Shown here piece after piece: positions 37,710 through 48,800 of a stretch of DNA of 64,000 bases (position 1 is its first letter; each line of letters starts with the position of its first letter). The stretch comes from Methanospirillum stamsii. GTDB lineage: Archaea > Halobacteriota > Methanomicrobia > Methanomicrobiales > Methanospirillaceae. The position numbers were made by a program, and so were the translations under genes. The DNA lies in assembly GCF_003173335.1 (NCBI RefSeq), contig NZ_QGMZ01000029.1, positions 33,296 to 97,295 of the forward strand, read 5' to 3'. The notes under the pieces are model-generated. The model was given only the letters and a program-made list of their open reading frames with translations. It ran no database searches and had not been told where the DNA came from.

Positions 37710-39152
37710 ATGGATAATACCGAATCATCTGCACGGATGACCAAAAAAGAACTCATTATTGTTCTGGTGGTCTCTCTGGGTTCATTTATGGCAGGTCTGG
37801 ATGCAACCATCGTAAACATTGCTCTTCCAAGTATTGCAAAAGCTTTTGATATTCCCACCGTTCAGGCATCCTGGGTTCTGAATGCCTACCTTATCATCCT
37901 GGTCAGCCTTCTGCTCGCAGCATCAAAAATTGGAGATATGAAAGGATATAAAATGGTATTTTTGACCGGATTTGGTATATTTACTATCGGATCTGCGTTA
38001 TGCGGTTTTGCCCCGCTAATTGATCTGCTCATCTTTTTCCGGATGATTCAGGCCGTAGGAGGAGCGGTCATTGCAGCCCTTGGTTCGGTCATGGTTACAG
38101 CATATCTTGGATCAAAGGTCAGGGGACAGGCGTTGGGTCTTGTTGCCATGTTTACCATGCTTGGGGTGGCATTAGGTCCAGTTATCGGAGGATTTTTAAC
38201 CAGTATGTTCTCATGGAGGTTCATTTTTCTTGTTAACATTCCCATTGGTGTCCTTGCAATAATTTTGGGATTTTTGTGCATTCCATTATTAAAACCCTCC
38301 AAACCAGATGCAAAACTGGATTTTCCTGCAGTACTTTTTCTTTTCATTAGTTTATTCACCCTGATATCCGGATTAAATGCCATCACCGGCCCAGATGTCA
38401 TGACGGGTATTATCGCCCTGGTTATTGCATGTTTATTTGGAATTATGTTTATTTTCAGACAAAAAAAGAGTGCAGAACCCCTGCTAAACCTTTCACTGTT
38501 TAAAAACCGTGCATATTCATTTCATAACGGAGATATCCTGATACTTCAGTTAGGACTTGCAGGGGTAATGTTCCTGATGCCATTTTATCTTGAGATTGTA
38601 AAAGAACTCCCGACAGGAACATCCGGAGCCCTTCTTTTAGCTCTGCCAATAGGAAACATCCTGACCGGGCCGATATCAGGAAAAATGTCTGATGTAATCG
38701 GAACAAAAAAACCTATCATTGTAGGTTTTATTATCTGTATTATCGCATTATTCCTGCTTTCCACTCTTTCAATACACAGCCATGCCTATGAGGTTGTAAT
38801 GTACTTGTTCATTCTTGGAGCCGGAGCGGGTATTGCATTTGCTCCGTTAATGAGTGCAGTTATGGGTGAATCTCCAGAAAAGGATCGGGGCATTACTTCA
38901 GGTTTCTCAAAAATGATGACAAATCTTGGTTCATCACTGGGTGTTGCCCTGACAATGGTTGTTGCCGGATTTACGATGGGTCCGAAAATGGCGATGGTTG
39001 CGGCTCATACTATTAAACCTGCAGAGATAATGCCCGCATTTCAATCTGCTTTCTTTTTTTATATGGTTATGCAGATTATCGGCCTGATTCTAATCTTTTT
39101 GGTAAGAGAACAACAAATTCCCATGTCCGGACCTTATGAACCCGGAGTATAA
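37710..39152 (+). CDS. MFS multidrug exporter, DHA2 (14-helix) family
   Basis: An integral membrane transporter of about 480 aa. Family marks are 'GLDATIVNIALPSIAKAF' at the first helix (motif D1), 'RMIQAVGGAVIAALGSVMVT', and motif C 'GVALGPVIGGFLTSMFSWRF'. These identify the EmrB/QacA drug:proton antiporter group with about 14 helices. Possible starts are 37683, 37710 and 37737; 37710 is chosen because a TATA box overlaps the first. The substrate is unknown. It is divergent from the DUF389 gene. Confidence 0.88.
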   Translation: MDNTESSARMTKKELIIVLVVSLGSFMAGLDATIVNIALPSIAKAFDIPTVQASWVLNAYLIILVSLLLAASKIGDMKGYKMVFLTGFGIFTIGSALCGFAPLIDLLIFFRMIQAVGGAVIAALGSVMVTAYLGSKVRGQALGLVAMFTMLGVALGPVIGGFLTSMFSWRFIFLVNIPIGVLAIILGFLCIPLLKPSKPDAKLDFPAVLFLFISLFTLISGLNAITGPDVMTGIIALVIACLFGIMFIFRQKKSAEPLLNLSLFKNRAYSFHNGDILILQLGLAGVMFLMPFYLEIVKELPTGTSGALLLALPIGNILTGPISGKMSDVIGTKKPIIVGFIICIIALFLLSTLSIHSHAYEVVMYLFILGAGAGIAFAPLMSAVMGESPEKDRGITSGFSKMMTNLGSSLGVALTMVVAGFTMGPKMAMVAAHTIKPAEIMPAFQSAFFFYMVMQIIGLILIFLVREQQIPMSGPYEPGV

Positions 39153-39222
39153 AAAGAATTATATGACCTGGCCTGGTTTTTCAGGGGATGGTTATTCCTT
39201 TTTTTTTCGGATAAAGACTTCC

Positions 39223-39290
39223 TTACATCATGACCAGATCAACTGCTTCAACTGGCATCCGTCCGGGTGTGTGCTCCGTGTTCTATGAAA
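39223..39290 (-). pseudogene. Remnant of the 102-aa element protein (C-terminal end only)
   Basis: Read on the minus strand this encodes '...GRMPVEAVDLVMM' and a stop, matching the C-terminus '...GRMPVEAVDPVRLME' of the intact protein at 51265-51573. At the DNA level 39232-39265 matches 51280-51313 at 31 of 34 positions in the same orientation. Upstream similarity fades within about 25 nt and the rest is lost. This is an old, degenerate copy, probably left by rearrangement of an integrated element. Confidence 0.75.
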
Positions 39291-39300
39291 TTCATATACG

Positions 39301-39423
39301 CTATAAAGATCTTATACGTCCTTCTGAAGTTACCGAATTAAGCTCGCTGACCGAACCAATATATACATCAAGAATTTTCTCGGTTGGTATACCTTTCTCT
39401 TTTATCTGTTCTGTATGAATCAT
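39301..39423 (-). CDS. Possible 40-aa small ORF or gene fragment
   Basis: An open frame from ATG 39423 to TAG gives a 40-aa charged peptide beginning 'MIHTEQIKEKGIPTEKILDV'. Composition looks protein-like, but I do not recognise it and no ribosome site stands out. It lies just upstream of the gene remnant at 39223-39290 and may be another decayed piece of the same former element. Confidence 0.25.
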   Translation of the reverse strand: MIHTEQIKEKGIPTEKILDVYIGSVSELNSVTSEGRIRSL

Positions 39424-39772
39424 TCTGATATCCTATAATAGTGTAATTTACATTCCAATTTCATAATAGAGCCCCCATATTTTACATATAAATTGTTACA
39501 AAAAAAAGTCAAAAGAAGATACTAAAGATACAATCTTATCCTCCTCTTCTATGACGAAATATCAATCATTAATGAACATCTGATAAGCATAAAAAATTGA
39601 AACTTTCCCGGAAGTCAACTACCCGATATTCGGAATTGTCCAGCGGAAAGCAAACCGGAAGGATGTAAGAAATAATGATCATTAAGACCGGATTGATCAT
39701 CCAAATAAATCCATTTATCGTATATAAAATCTAAACCGAATAACCGGATTCTATACAATATCAAAAGATATC

Positions 39773-41869
39773 ATGCCACAACTTGAACTCATCGAAGCAA
39801 TCGAGAAACGCCTCTGGAAATCAGCGGATAATCTTCGTGCAAACTCCAACTTTGCCAGCAATGAATACTTCCTTCCCGTGATGGGACTTATCTTCCTCCG
39901 TCATGCATACAGTAGATATCTCCTGCTAAAGGATGAGATTGAAAAGACCCTTCCAAAACGTGGCGGAAAAACCCGTGCTCTCACCAAGGAGGATTTCTCC
40001 CAGAAGAGTGCTATCTATCTCCGGCATGAGGCCCAGTATGATTACCTGGTCTCTCTTCCGGATAGCAGTGACCGTGCCGGTGCAATCATTGCTGCGATGG
40101 AGTCAATAGAGGAGGATTATAATCTCAAAGGAGTACTTCCAAAAGAAGAATACCGGGCTATTGAGAATGATGTCCTGAAACAGACTCTTCAGATCTTAAA
40201 CCCGGACGAGCTAAAACAGGCATCAGGGGATGTGTTCGGCAGGATATATGAGTACTTCCTTACCCAGTTTGCCGACCTCAAAGCCCACGATAACGGAGAA
40301 TTTTTCACCCCGGTATCGCTGGTATCACTTATTGCCAATATCATAGAACCGAAAGATGGTATTGTGCTTGATCCGGCCTGTGGTTCGGGTGGCATGTTTG
40401 TCCAGAGTGCTCATTTTGTAGAGCGGCTGAACCAGAGTCCGACTGAGCATCTGACATTCAAAGGGATGGAGAAGAATGCAACGACCATCCGGCTTGCTAA
40501 GATGAACCTGACCGTTCATGGTCTGGAAGGGGATATCCTGAAGGCTATAACCTATTACCAGGACCCCCATGAACTCTTTCAGAAAGCGGATTATGTGATG
40601 GCAAATCCGCCATTCAATGTTGACGAAGTGGATGCCGATAAGGTAAAGAATGATTCCCGGCTCCCGTTCGGTCTTCCAGGAGTGAATAAGGATGAGAAAG
40701 TCTCGAACGGGAACTATCTCTGGATCAGTTACTTTTACAGTTACCTGAATGAGAAGGGCCGGGCCGGGTTTGTGATGTCTTCCCAGGCATCAAGTGCAGG
40801 TAGGGACGAAGCAAAAGTCAGGCAGAAACTTGTGGAGACCGGGGCGGTTGAAGTCATGGTCTCTATCCGGTCAAACTTCTTTTACACCCGGACAGTTCCG
40901 TGTGAACTCTGGTTTTTAAACAAGGCCAAACCGGAAGAGATGAAGGATTCGGTCCTGATGATCGATGCCCGGAATATCTTCCGGAAGGTGACACGGAAGA
41001 TCTATGATTTCAGTCCTGAGCAGGAGCAGAATATTCTTGCGATTGTCTGGCTGTACCGGGGTGAGACTGAGCGATACCTGCAGCTGGTATCCCGTTACTG
41101 TAAGACAATGTTGAAAGAGGCAAAATCATCGGTCAATTCCGGAGACGAAAACCTTCTCAATCAGTTCTGCCAGAAGATGACCCTGTTTTTGGACTCCGCC
41201 CGGCCCTATATCATCAGACTTGCCGGGGATCATGCAGCGAAAGAGATCTTCTCCGAGCTTGAAGGAGAGGTTACGCAAGTTTCTGAAGAGATTACCGGAT
41301 TTGCGAAGGCTACATCTCATGAACTGAAACTCTGGGAGAAGCAGGACACCTCGAACGGGGGACTGAAGAAAGCTGTTGACCGGCTTTCTTCTCTTGCGGA
41401 TAACAGTCATGCACTGGTAACCCAGGTAGATCTGATATCTAAACTTGCAACCCGGCTTATTGAGACCTGCGAGAAGGATGATCAGGCAAAGGGGTCTGAT
41501 CTCTGGTCAGGTCGGGATATGAACCGAATTCTCAAAGATGCTGAAGGTATCAGGGAGGAACTGGTTTTCGATCTGAAACAGGTTAGGTATTTTTGGAAGC
41601 AGGCTCACTGGCTGGTTGAGCGGTTCCCGGACGGAACCTACCGGGATGTGGAAGGTCTGGTTAAATGCGTCTCCCGGTCAGAGATTGAATCAAATGACTG
41701 GAGTCTTACTCCGGGGAGATATGTGGGTGTTGCTCCGGAAGAGGTGGATGAGGAGTTTGACTTTGAAGAGGCTCTCCGGGATATTCATATCGAACTTGAA
41801 GGCCTGAATGCAGAAGCGGCAGAGCTTGCCGGGATAATACAGAAGAACTTCCGGGAGCTTGGGATATGA
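39773..41869 (+). CDS. hsdM: Type I restriction-modification DNA methyltransferase subunit HsdM
   Basis: A 698-aa N6-adenine methyltransferase subunit. The SAM-binding motif 'VLDPACGSGGMF' (about residues 199-210) and the catalytic 'ANPPFNVDEV' (about 280) are present. The N-terminal helical HsdM domain begins 'LELIEAIEKRLWKSADNLRA'. A C-terminal helical extension of about 200 residues makes it longer than the classical 500-aa form. It starts the operon and overlaps the next gene by ATGA. Codon usage is G+C-richer than the ApeA-like gene that follows two genes later. Confidence 0.96.
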   Translation: MPQLELIEAIEKRLWKSADNLRANSNFASNEYFLPVMGLIFLRHAYSRYLLLKDEIEKTLPKRGGKTRALTKEDFSQKSAIYLRHEAQYDYLVSLPDSSDRAGAIIAAMESIEEDYNLKGVLPKEEYRAIENDVLKQTLQILNPDELKQASGDVFGRIYEYFLTQFADLKAHDNGEFFTPVSLVSLIANIIEPKDGIVLDPACGSGGMFVQSAHFVERLNQSPTEHLTFKGMEKNATTIRLAKMNLTVHGLEGDILKAITYYQDPHELFQKADYVMANPPFNVDEVDADKVKNDSRLPFGLPGVNKDEKVSNGNYLWISYFYSYLNEKGRAGFVMSSQASSAGRDEAKVRQKLVETGAVEVMVSIRSNFFYTRTVPCELWFLNKAKPEEMKDSVLMIDARNIFRKVTRKIYDFSPEQEQNILAIVWLYRGETERYLQLVSRYCKTMLKEAKSSVNSGDENLLNQFCQKMTLFLDSARPYIIRLAGDHAAKEIFSELEGEVTQVSEEITGFAKATSHELKLWEKQDTSNGGLKKAVDRLSSLADNSHALVTQVDLISKLATRLIETCEKDDQAKGSDLWSGRDMNRILKDAEGIREELVFDLKQVRYFWKQAHWLVERFPDGTYRDVEGLVKCVSRSEIESNDWSLTPGRYVGVAPEEVDEEFDFEEALRDIHIELEGLNAEAAELAGIIQKNFRELGI

Positions 41870-42984
41870 AAACTCATCCCTTAACTTTTCCGGATCTTGC
41901 AACAACTATCAGCCGCATTCACCATGAGTTATCCACCCAGGCAAGCAGGGCAGTAAATATCAGTCTGACGCTCCGGAACTGGATGATTGGATATTATATC
42001 GAGGAGTATGAGCGGTCAGGTTCAGATCGGGCAGAGTATGGTGAACGGCTCATGGATCAGCTTGCGAAAACACTCATGGGAGAGGGTCTTCCCCGGTGTG
42101 AACGCCGTGAGCTCTACCGGTACCGAAAGTTTTATATCACGTACCCTAGAATTGGTGGATCATTACCTCCTCAATTTTCCGGATTTATTGAGATTCCAAA
42201 CAGTATCATGGAGAATCAAATTGTGGAGTCAGTGACTCCACAATTGCATCCTGAGGGATCAGTTCTCATTACCCGACTCTCCTTCACTCATTTTGCTGAA
42301 CTCATTGAGATTGAAGATGAGACAAAGAGGGCCTTTTATGAGGTGGAATGTATCAGGGGGAACTGGTCAGTCCGTGAACTGAAACGACAGATCCATAGCC
42401 TCTACTATGAACGCTCCGGTCTCTCGATAGATAAGAGTGCCCTTTCTGCCATGGCTCATGATAAAGCCGAAAAGATTGCACCCGGACTGAATATCAGAGA
42501 TCCCTATATCTTTGAGTTTCTTGGTCTGAAACCCTGTGAGGTTATGGGGGAGTCTCATCTTGAGGATCAGCTCCTTGACAAACTGCAGGAGTTTCTTCTT
42601 GAACTGGGTCATGGATTCTGTTTTGAGGGGAGGCAGAAACGGATCCTGATTGGAGATAGTCATTATTTCGTGGATCTTGTGTTTTATCACCGGATACTCA
42701 AATGCCATGTGCTGGTTGAACTTAAACTGGAACCTTTCAATCATGAGAACATCGGGCAGTTAAATACGTACGTGAGCTGGTTCCGGGCGAATATGATGAC
42801 CGAAGGGGATAATCCTCCGGTTGGGATACTTCTGTGTACATATAAGGAGAAGGCTCTTGTTGAGTATGCCCTTGCCGGGATGGATAATAATCTGTTTGTC
42901 TCCCGTTATCTCCTTGAATTGCCGAAGAAGGAGGAGATGCAGAGGTTTATTGAGAGGCAGATCCGGGGAGGGGAATATAAATAG
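41866..42984 (+). CDS. DUF1016 (YhcG-type) PDDEXK nuclease
   Basis: A 372-aa member of the DUF1016/YhcG family: an N-terminal helical DUF1016 domain ('INISLTLRNWMIGYYIEEYE...GERLMDQLAKTL') and a C-terminal PDDEXK-fold nuclease domain with 'YFVDLVFYHRILKCHVLVELK' as the catalytic D...ExK. Such genes are often embedded in Type I RM operons, where their role is not settled. It is translationally coupled to hsdM (ATGA overlap) and followed by 97 nt before the ApeA-like gene. Confidence 0.9.
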   Translation: MKTHPLTFPDLATTISRIHHELSTQASRAVNISLTLRNWMIGYYIEEYERSGSDRAEYGERLMDQLAKTLMGEGLPRCERRELYRYRKFYITYPRIGGSLPPQFSGFIEIPNSIMENQIVESVTPQLHPEGSVLITRLSFTHFAELIEIEDETKRAFYEVECIRGNWSVRELKRQIHSLYYERSGLSIDKSALSAMAHDKAEKIAPGLNIRDPYIFEFLGLKPCEVMGESHLEDQLLDKLQEFLLELGHGFCFEGRQKRILIGDSHYFVDLVFYHRILKCHVLVELKLEPFNHENIGQLNTYVSWFRANMMTEGDNPPVGILLCTYKEKALVEYALAGMDNNLFVSRYLLELPKKEEMQRFIERQIRGGEYK

Positions 42985-43081
42985 ATGTTATGTTGCATAG
43001 GATGATCAATCTAAAAACCTAATTTGAATCAGATATCAGTATTGTTTTGATAATATGAAAATTTGAATGTTGGAGTTATAA

Positions 43082-44521
43082 ATGGAGTCATTTAAGGAAA
43101 TTGGATATTTTTGGCAGCCTGAATATCCGGAAAAACAGATTGCTGGTGAATTAGTATATGATCCAGATACTGGAGGAACTATAGAGATATTTGGTGACTT
43201 TGACGATTTAGAAAAAACTGGGCAAACCGGTGACCGGATAACAATTCTTGGTCTTTCTCAATCTGGGAAGAATTATTCATTGTTTAAATGTTTGAAAATA
43301 TCCTCTTCTATCAATATTCCGGGAATACCCTCTGCTACTTACAAAGTTCATGTAATATTAAAGGGAGGCCTTTTCCTTGATCTTGATGCAGTCAGATTTG
43401 ATTCATTTTGTATTTACTTCACTAATCTTGATGATTGGTTAGGGCATGAGATCCTTTTCTATACTATAGAAAATAATGTAGAATCGTCGATTTATCGCTA
43501 CTCTGTTGAATACAAGCCTGAAACAATACCTGAGTATTATATTCCGGGAATAGGGTCACTGAATTTTTTGTATGAACACAAAGTAAAAGTTGAACCAGTT
43601 CCTGTAATTCATAAATTTTCTGCTGAAACAGAGTTTTTTGTAAAATTTATTCCTGAAAATCCAGTAGGAGTCCATGAAATGAATACGAGGTACTCAGCGG
43701 ATTTTTGTAATTTTCTTACATTGGCGATACAAAAGCCTAGTTATCCATATAAATTTGTTGGATATATTAAACCAGATCCAGATAGTGAGGAGAATTCAGA
43801 CACTATTCAGATTGATATTTACCAACGAATCAGATCATTCAATCAAGAAAACAAGCGAATTCATCCAAGTGAGTTGTTATTCTCATATCGAAAGATATCT
43901 TCAAATTTTCCTAAATATTATGGTAATTGGATATCTTTTTGTCATCGAGTAAAACCATGTATAGATCTCTATTTCTCAATTCATTATCGAAAACCACTTC
44001 ATCTGGAAGATTCATTCCAAAAAGTAATACAAGCATTGGAAGTGTACCATAGAAGAAGTACGGAGTTTTCCGGTGAATTTTGCACGGAAGAAGAGTTCAA
44101 AACGATATATAAAAACCTATTGAATCAAATTCCTGTAGACATTTCTCAAGATTTTAAGGCTAGTATGGAGAATAAATTATCTTATTTTGATCAGTACTCA
44201 CTTCAAAGACGAATCAAGGAATTACTAAGGGATTGTGTTGATAAACATGGATCAGTAATTATAGAAATATTTGGAAAGCCTCCTGAATGGGCAAAAAAAG
44301 TGGCTGATAGGAGGGATTTTTTTATCCACCGGGAAGAGGATCAGGAGACAGAAGATCTTCAACTTTACATCTGGATGCTTCAAGGAAGTCTGCTCCTAAA
44401 TCTTATGTTTTACCGAGAGATTGGGTTTGATGAGGAATCTATCCATAAGATGATTATACATAGTAGATATTTTGAAAAAATTCAATTAAACCAAGGGTTG
44501 AAAAACTCTCATGAAACTTAA
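43082..44521 (+). CDS. ApeA-like HEPN antiviral protein
   Basis: A 479-aa protein resembling ApeA-type defence proteins: a long N-terminal beta-rich domain opening 'EIGYFWQPEYPEKQIAGELV' (like ApeA N-terminal domain 1) and a C-terminal helical region with the HEPN ribonuclease motif R411-x4-H416 ('RRDFFIH'). ApeA proteins are believed to cut RNA, causing abortive infection. The gene has GGAG before ATG 43082. It is markedly AT-rich compared with hsdM and hsdR, and is flanked by AT-rich gaps of 97 and 140 nt, suggesting insertion into the RM operon as a cargo gene. The HEPN motif is seen; the ApeA label is a family-style judgement. Confidence 0.7.
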   Translation: MESFKEIGYFWQPEYPEKQIAGELVYDPDTGGTIEIFGDFDDLEKTGQTGDRITILGLSQSGKNYSLFKCLKISSSINIPGIPSATYKVHVILKGGLFLDLDAVRFDSFCIYFTNLDDWLGHEILFYTIENNVESSIYRYSVEYKPETIPEYYIPGIGSLNFLYEHKVKVEPVPVIHKFSAETEFFVKFIPENPVGVHEMNTRYSADFCNFLTLAIQKPSYPYKFVGYIKPDPDSEENSDTIQIDIYQRIRSFNQENKRIHPSELLFSYRKISSNFPKYYGNWISFCHRVKPCIDLYFSIHYRKPLHLEDSFQKVIQALEVYHRRSTEFSGEFCTEEEFKTIYKNLLNQIPVDISQDFKASMENKLSYFDQYSLQRRIKELLRDCVDKHGSVIIEIFGKPPEWAKKVADRRDFFIHREEDQETEDLQLYIWMLQGSLLLNLMFYREIGFDEESIHKMIIHSRYFEKIQLNQGLKNSHET

Positions 44522-44661
44522 TCCCTTTCAGAAATTCATTACAGATTATGTATATGCAAAAGTCCTGGCTTAATGATGAGGTTGCTTTCCATTTATTTGA
44601 GTAAAAATTGATTATGATAATTTTTAAAATTCAGATAAATTAGGTTCTTAAACAGATAAAT

Positions 44662-45879
44662 ATGAATAATATTCAAAAAATTAAGTTTTCAGATTTATTT
44701 TTAATACCTTCAAAAAATGGGCTTACCAGACCCACCTCTGTTCGTGGTCAAGGATATCGGATGGTTAATATGGGGGAATTATTTGCTTACTCTTTCATTG
44801 GCGACATTCCAATGGAACGGGTGCCCATGAATGAGCGAGAATTAACTATTTTTACACTAAATGCAGGGGATTTACTTTTTGCAAGACAATCACTTGTTTT
44901 GTCAGGAGCAGGTCAATGTTCGTATGTTGAAGAACAATCTGAACCAACAACTTTTGAATCGCATTTAATTCGAATAAGACTAAATCCAACTCTTGCAGAT
45001 TCAAAATTTTATTACTATTTATTTAAAACACCATATTCAGGGATTACATCTATTGTTAGACAATGTGCTCAAGCAGGTATTCGAGCATCAGATTTGTCTA
45101 ATTTGGAAATTTTGTATCCTAATTTGAACCAACAAAAACAAATCGTAAAAATCATTTCCCCATACGACGACCTCATCGAAAACAACCGCCGCCGGATCCA
45201 GCTCCTCGAAGAAGCCGCCCGCCTCCTCTACCAGGAATGGTTCGTCAGACTCCGGTTTCCCGGACATGAGCATACGAAGATAGTAGATGGGGTGCCGGAA
45301 GGGTGGAATTGTGAAATATTTCCTAAAATTGTTGAAATTAATCCTAAAACAAAAGTAGATTCAAGTTCCACAATACGCTATATTCCAATGTCCGCATTAA
45401 ACGAAGGTTTGATGATTATTAAACATGAGGAAATTGAAATTCGGGAAAAATCAACGAATATTAAATTTAAAAATAATGATGTGTTATTCGCAAGAATAAC
45501 TCCCTGTTTGGAAAATGGGAAAACTTCATTTGTAAATTATTTAGATGAGAGTGAAGTAGCATGTGGTTCAACGGAATTTATTGTTTTTAGAGGGAAAATG
45601 GTAAGTCCTTATTTTGTTTATTGTTTATCGAGGACACATGATTTCAGAGAAAATGCTATAAAGAGTATGATTGGCTCATCTGGAAGGCAACGTGTTCAAA
45701 ATAGTTGTTTTAGTGAATATCCAATTCTATTAGCGCCTCAAAAAATATTGGATCTTTTTGATTCAACAATTGCACCTCTTTTTACACAAATAGAGATTCT
45801 TGACCGAGAAAATAAAAACCTTATAAAAGCTCGTGATCTTCTCCTTCCCCGCCTGATGAACGGAGTGATTCCGGTATGA
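44662..45879 (+). CDS. hsdS: Type I restriction-modification specificity subunit HsdS
   Basis: A 405-aa specificity subunit with two target-recognition domains (about 1-160 and 215-375), separated by a conserved coiled-coil spacer ('DDLIENNRRRIQLLEEAARL') and ended by a matching helix ('LIKARDLLLPRLMNGVIPV'). The two TRDs read the two halves of a split DNA site. The TRDs are AT-rich while the spacer (45157-45310) and 3' end are GC-rich, so the TRDs look swapped in. The stop overlaps hsdR by ATGA. Confidence 0.94.
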   Translation: MNNIQKIKFSDLFLIPSKNGLTRPTSVRGQGYRMVNMGELFAYSFIGDIPMERVPMNERELTIFTLNAGDLLFARQSLVLSGAGQCSYVEEQSEPTTFESHLIRIRLNPTLADSKFYYYLFKTPYSGITSIVRQCAQAGIRASDLSNLEILYPNLNQQKQIVKIISPYDDLIENNRRRIQLLEEAARLLYQEWFVRLRFPGHEHTKIVDGVPEGWNCEIFPKIVEINPKTKVDSSSTIRYIPMSALNEGLMIIKHEEIEIREKSTNIKFKNNDVLFARITPCLENGKTSFVNYLDESEVACGSTEFIVFRGKMVSPYFVYCLSRTHDFRENAIKSMIGSSGRQRVQNSCFSEYPILLAPQKILDLFDSTIAPLFTQIEILDRENKNLIKARDLLLPRLMNGVIPV

Positions 45880-48800
45880 CCCCCTACACCGAAGACCTCC
45901 TCGTCCAGCAGACCACCGCAGACTATCTCACGAATAACCTCGGGTGGGACTCTGTCTATGCCTATAACGACGAGATCCTCGGTGTTGACGGAACCCTTGG
46001 CAGGAGATCCGAAAAAGAGATCATACTGACCCGATACCTGAACCTGGCTCTCAGAAGACTAAACCCAGACCTCCCTGACGAGGCATATGAGAGCGGAATC
46101 AGGCAGATCTCGGAGGTCAGCTCGGCCCAGACCCTCCTTGCAACGAATCAGGAGAAATACGACCTTCTCAAAAAAGGGGTGAAGGTCAGGTACCGGAATG
46201 AGAAGAACAAAGAGAAACAGGCCGTCCTGAAGATTTTCGATTTTACCCATCCGGAGAACAATCATTTCCTCTGTGTCCGTGAACTCTGGGTAAAGGGGGA
46301 TATCTATCGCAAACGTCCGGACATCATGGGATTTGTGAACGGAATCCCGCTCCTCTTTATCGAATGCAAGAACATGCACCGGGATCTTGAGGTTGCCTAC
46401 CGGAAGAATTTCGCAGACTACAAAGACACCGTTCCCCATATATTCCACTATAACGCCGTCATCATGCTGGCAAACGGCGAGAAGGCAAAGATAGGTTCGC
46501 TCACCAGCAAATATGAGCATTTCCACGAGTGGAAACGACTGAATGAACAGGATCCGGGGGTTGTTGACATGGAGACTTTGCTCAAGGGGATTTGTGACAA
46601 GAAGAACTTCATGGATCTCTTCGAGAACTTCATCCTCTTTGACGACTCACTCGGTCCCACCGTTAAGATCCTAGGCAAGAATCACCAGTTCCTCGGCGTC
46701 AATCAGGCAATCGAAGCGGTACAGGAGCGGAAGCAGCGGGAAGGAAAACTCGGGGTCTTCTGGCACACCCAGGGCTCAGGGAAGAGTTACTCGATGGTCT
46801 TCTTCACCCGGAAGATACACCGGAAACTGGGGGGAAATTTCACCTTCCTCATCTGCACCGACCGGGACGACCTTGACGGGCAGATCTACAAGACTTTTGC
46901 CGGGTGTAAACTAGTCAACCATGATAAGGATCCCTGCCGGGCATCGGACGGGAAACATCTGGCCCAACTCCTCACCGAGCACAAATCTCATATCTTCACA
47001 TTGGTCCAGAAGTTCAACCAGGATGTGGACCCGGACATCGGATACACCAGCCGGGACGATATCATCGTCATCACCGACGAGGCACACCGGACCCAGTACG
47101 GAACTCTTGCACTCAACATGAGAAATGCCCTCCCCAATGCCAGTTTCATCGGATTTACCGGAACCCCGCTCTTTAAAGATGATGAGATCACAAAACGGGT
47201 ATTCGGTGATTATGTCTCCACCTATGACTTTCAGCGGGCCGTTGAAGACGGAGCCACCGTTCCCCTCTATTACGACGCACGAGGAGAGAAACTGGGGATC
47301 TCAACAACCGACCTGAACGACCAGATCCTTAAAAAGATAGAAGAGATCTCACAGTCTGAAGAAGCCGATTTTGATGACATCAATGTCCGGCAGCGGATAG
47401 AGAACGAACTCAAACGGGATTATCATATCATAACCGCTGAAAAAAGGCTCAGGCAGGTTGCCCATGACCTTGTTGAGCATTACTCAACCGGATGGGAATC
47501 AGGCAAAGCAATGGTCGTCTGTATCGACAAGGTGACCTGTGTCAGGATGCATAAACTCCTCCGGAAATGCTGGCAGAACCGGATAGACCTTCTCACATCC
47601 GAAGCAAAACATGCAGCAGACGAACAGGAAGAACTCTTCCGGAAAAGGCAGATCGCCTGGATGGAAGAGACCGAGATGGTCGTCGTCATTAGCGAGGAGC
47701 AGAACGAAGTTGAAAAGTTCAGGAAATGGGGCCTTGAAGAAGAGATAAAAGAGCACCGCCAGCTCATCAGGGAAGGATTTACCCTAGAGGACGGGAAACG
47801 GATAGACCTTGAATCGGCTTTTAAAAAACCGGAACATCCATTCCGGATAGCAATCGTCTGTGCCATGTGGCTGACCGGCTTTGATGTTCCCAGTCTCTCA
47901 ACCCTGTACCTTGACAAACCACTCAAGGCCCATACCCTCATGCAGGCTATAGCACGGGCCAACCGGGTAGCAGAGGGGAAAAATAATGGTCTCGTTGTTG
48001 ATTATTGTGGTATACTCAAGAACCTTCGAAAAGCCCTTGCAACCTTTGCAGGAACCTGTGATTCCGGAAGAGAAGGAGACAGAGGAGAGAATGATCCCAC
48101 CAGACCGAAAGAAGAACTCCTCGCCGACCTTGCGGAAGCAATCGGATTTGTTAAAAGTTTCCTGGCCGCCGGGAATACACCACTTGACAATATCATCACG
48201 AAGACCGGATTTGAACGAAATGCTGCCATCGTCGCAGCCAAGGAAGTCGCAAACAAAAATGACCAGACTAGAAAGCGGTTTGAAGTGATGTGCAGGGAAG
48301 TCTTCAAGAAATTCAAGGCATGTATCACGATAGATGGAGTGAATGATCACCGGCAGGAGTTCGATGCCATCAATATCATTTACAAGAGCCTGCAGGATGA
48401 CAGACAACAGGCAGATATCAGTTATATCATCCGGAAACTTCACGAAGTCGTTGATAGTGCAATTGACATTCAGCCAGACCCGGACCAGGAACCGGGGAAA
48501 ATCTATGATATTAGTAAGATAGATTTTTACCGGCTGAACCAGGAATTTGCCAAAGCCAAGTCAAAACACACCTCTGTCCAGATGCTCAAGGACGTCATCG
48601 ATAAGAAGGTAGAGCGACTCCTCTCACAAAACCCGCTCCGGACCGATTTTCAGAAACATTACGAAGAGATCATTGATGAATACAACAACGAAAAGGACCG
48701 GGTGACCATTGAAGAGACCTGGAACCGACTTCTCAAATTTATCCAGGATCTGGATGATGAATCTCACCGGGCTATCAGGGAAGAACTTGATGAAGAGTCA

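Larger units (their letters stand above)
39153..39772. other. 620-nt region without an intact gene at the left edge of the RM island
   Basis: Between the MFS and hsdM genes there is no credible full-length gene. It holds a decayed 3' end of the 102-aa gene found intact at 51265-51573 (minus strand, 39223-39290), a possible 40-codon minus-strand frame (39301-39423), and an AT-rich leader to hsdM with no clear operator. Confidence 0.6.

Noticed and set aside
46059..46526. 155-aa minus-strand frame inside hsdR
   Set aside because: It is a mirror of the GC-rich hsdR coding sequence with no family resemblance or ribosome site.
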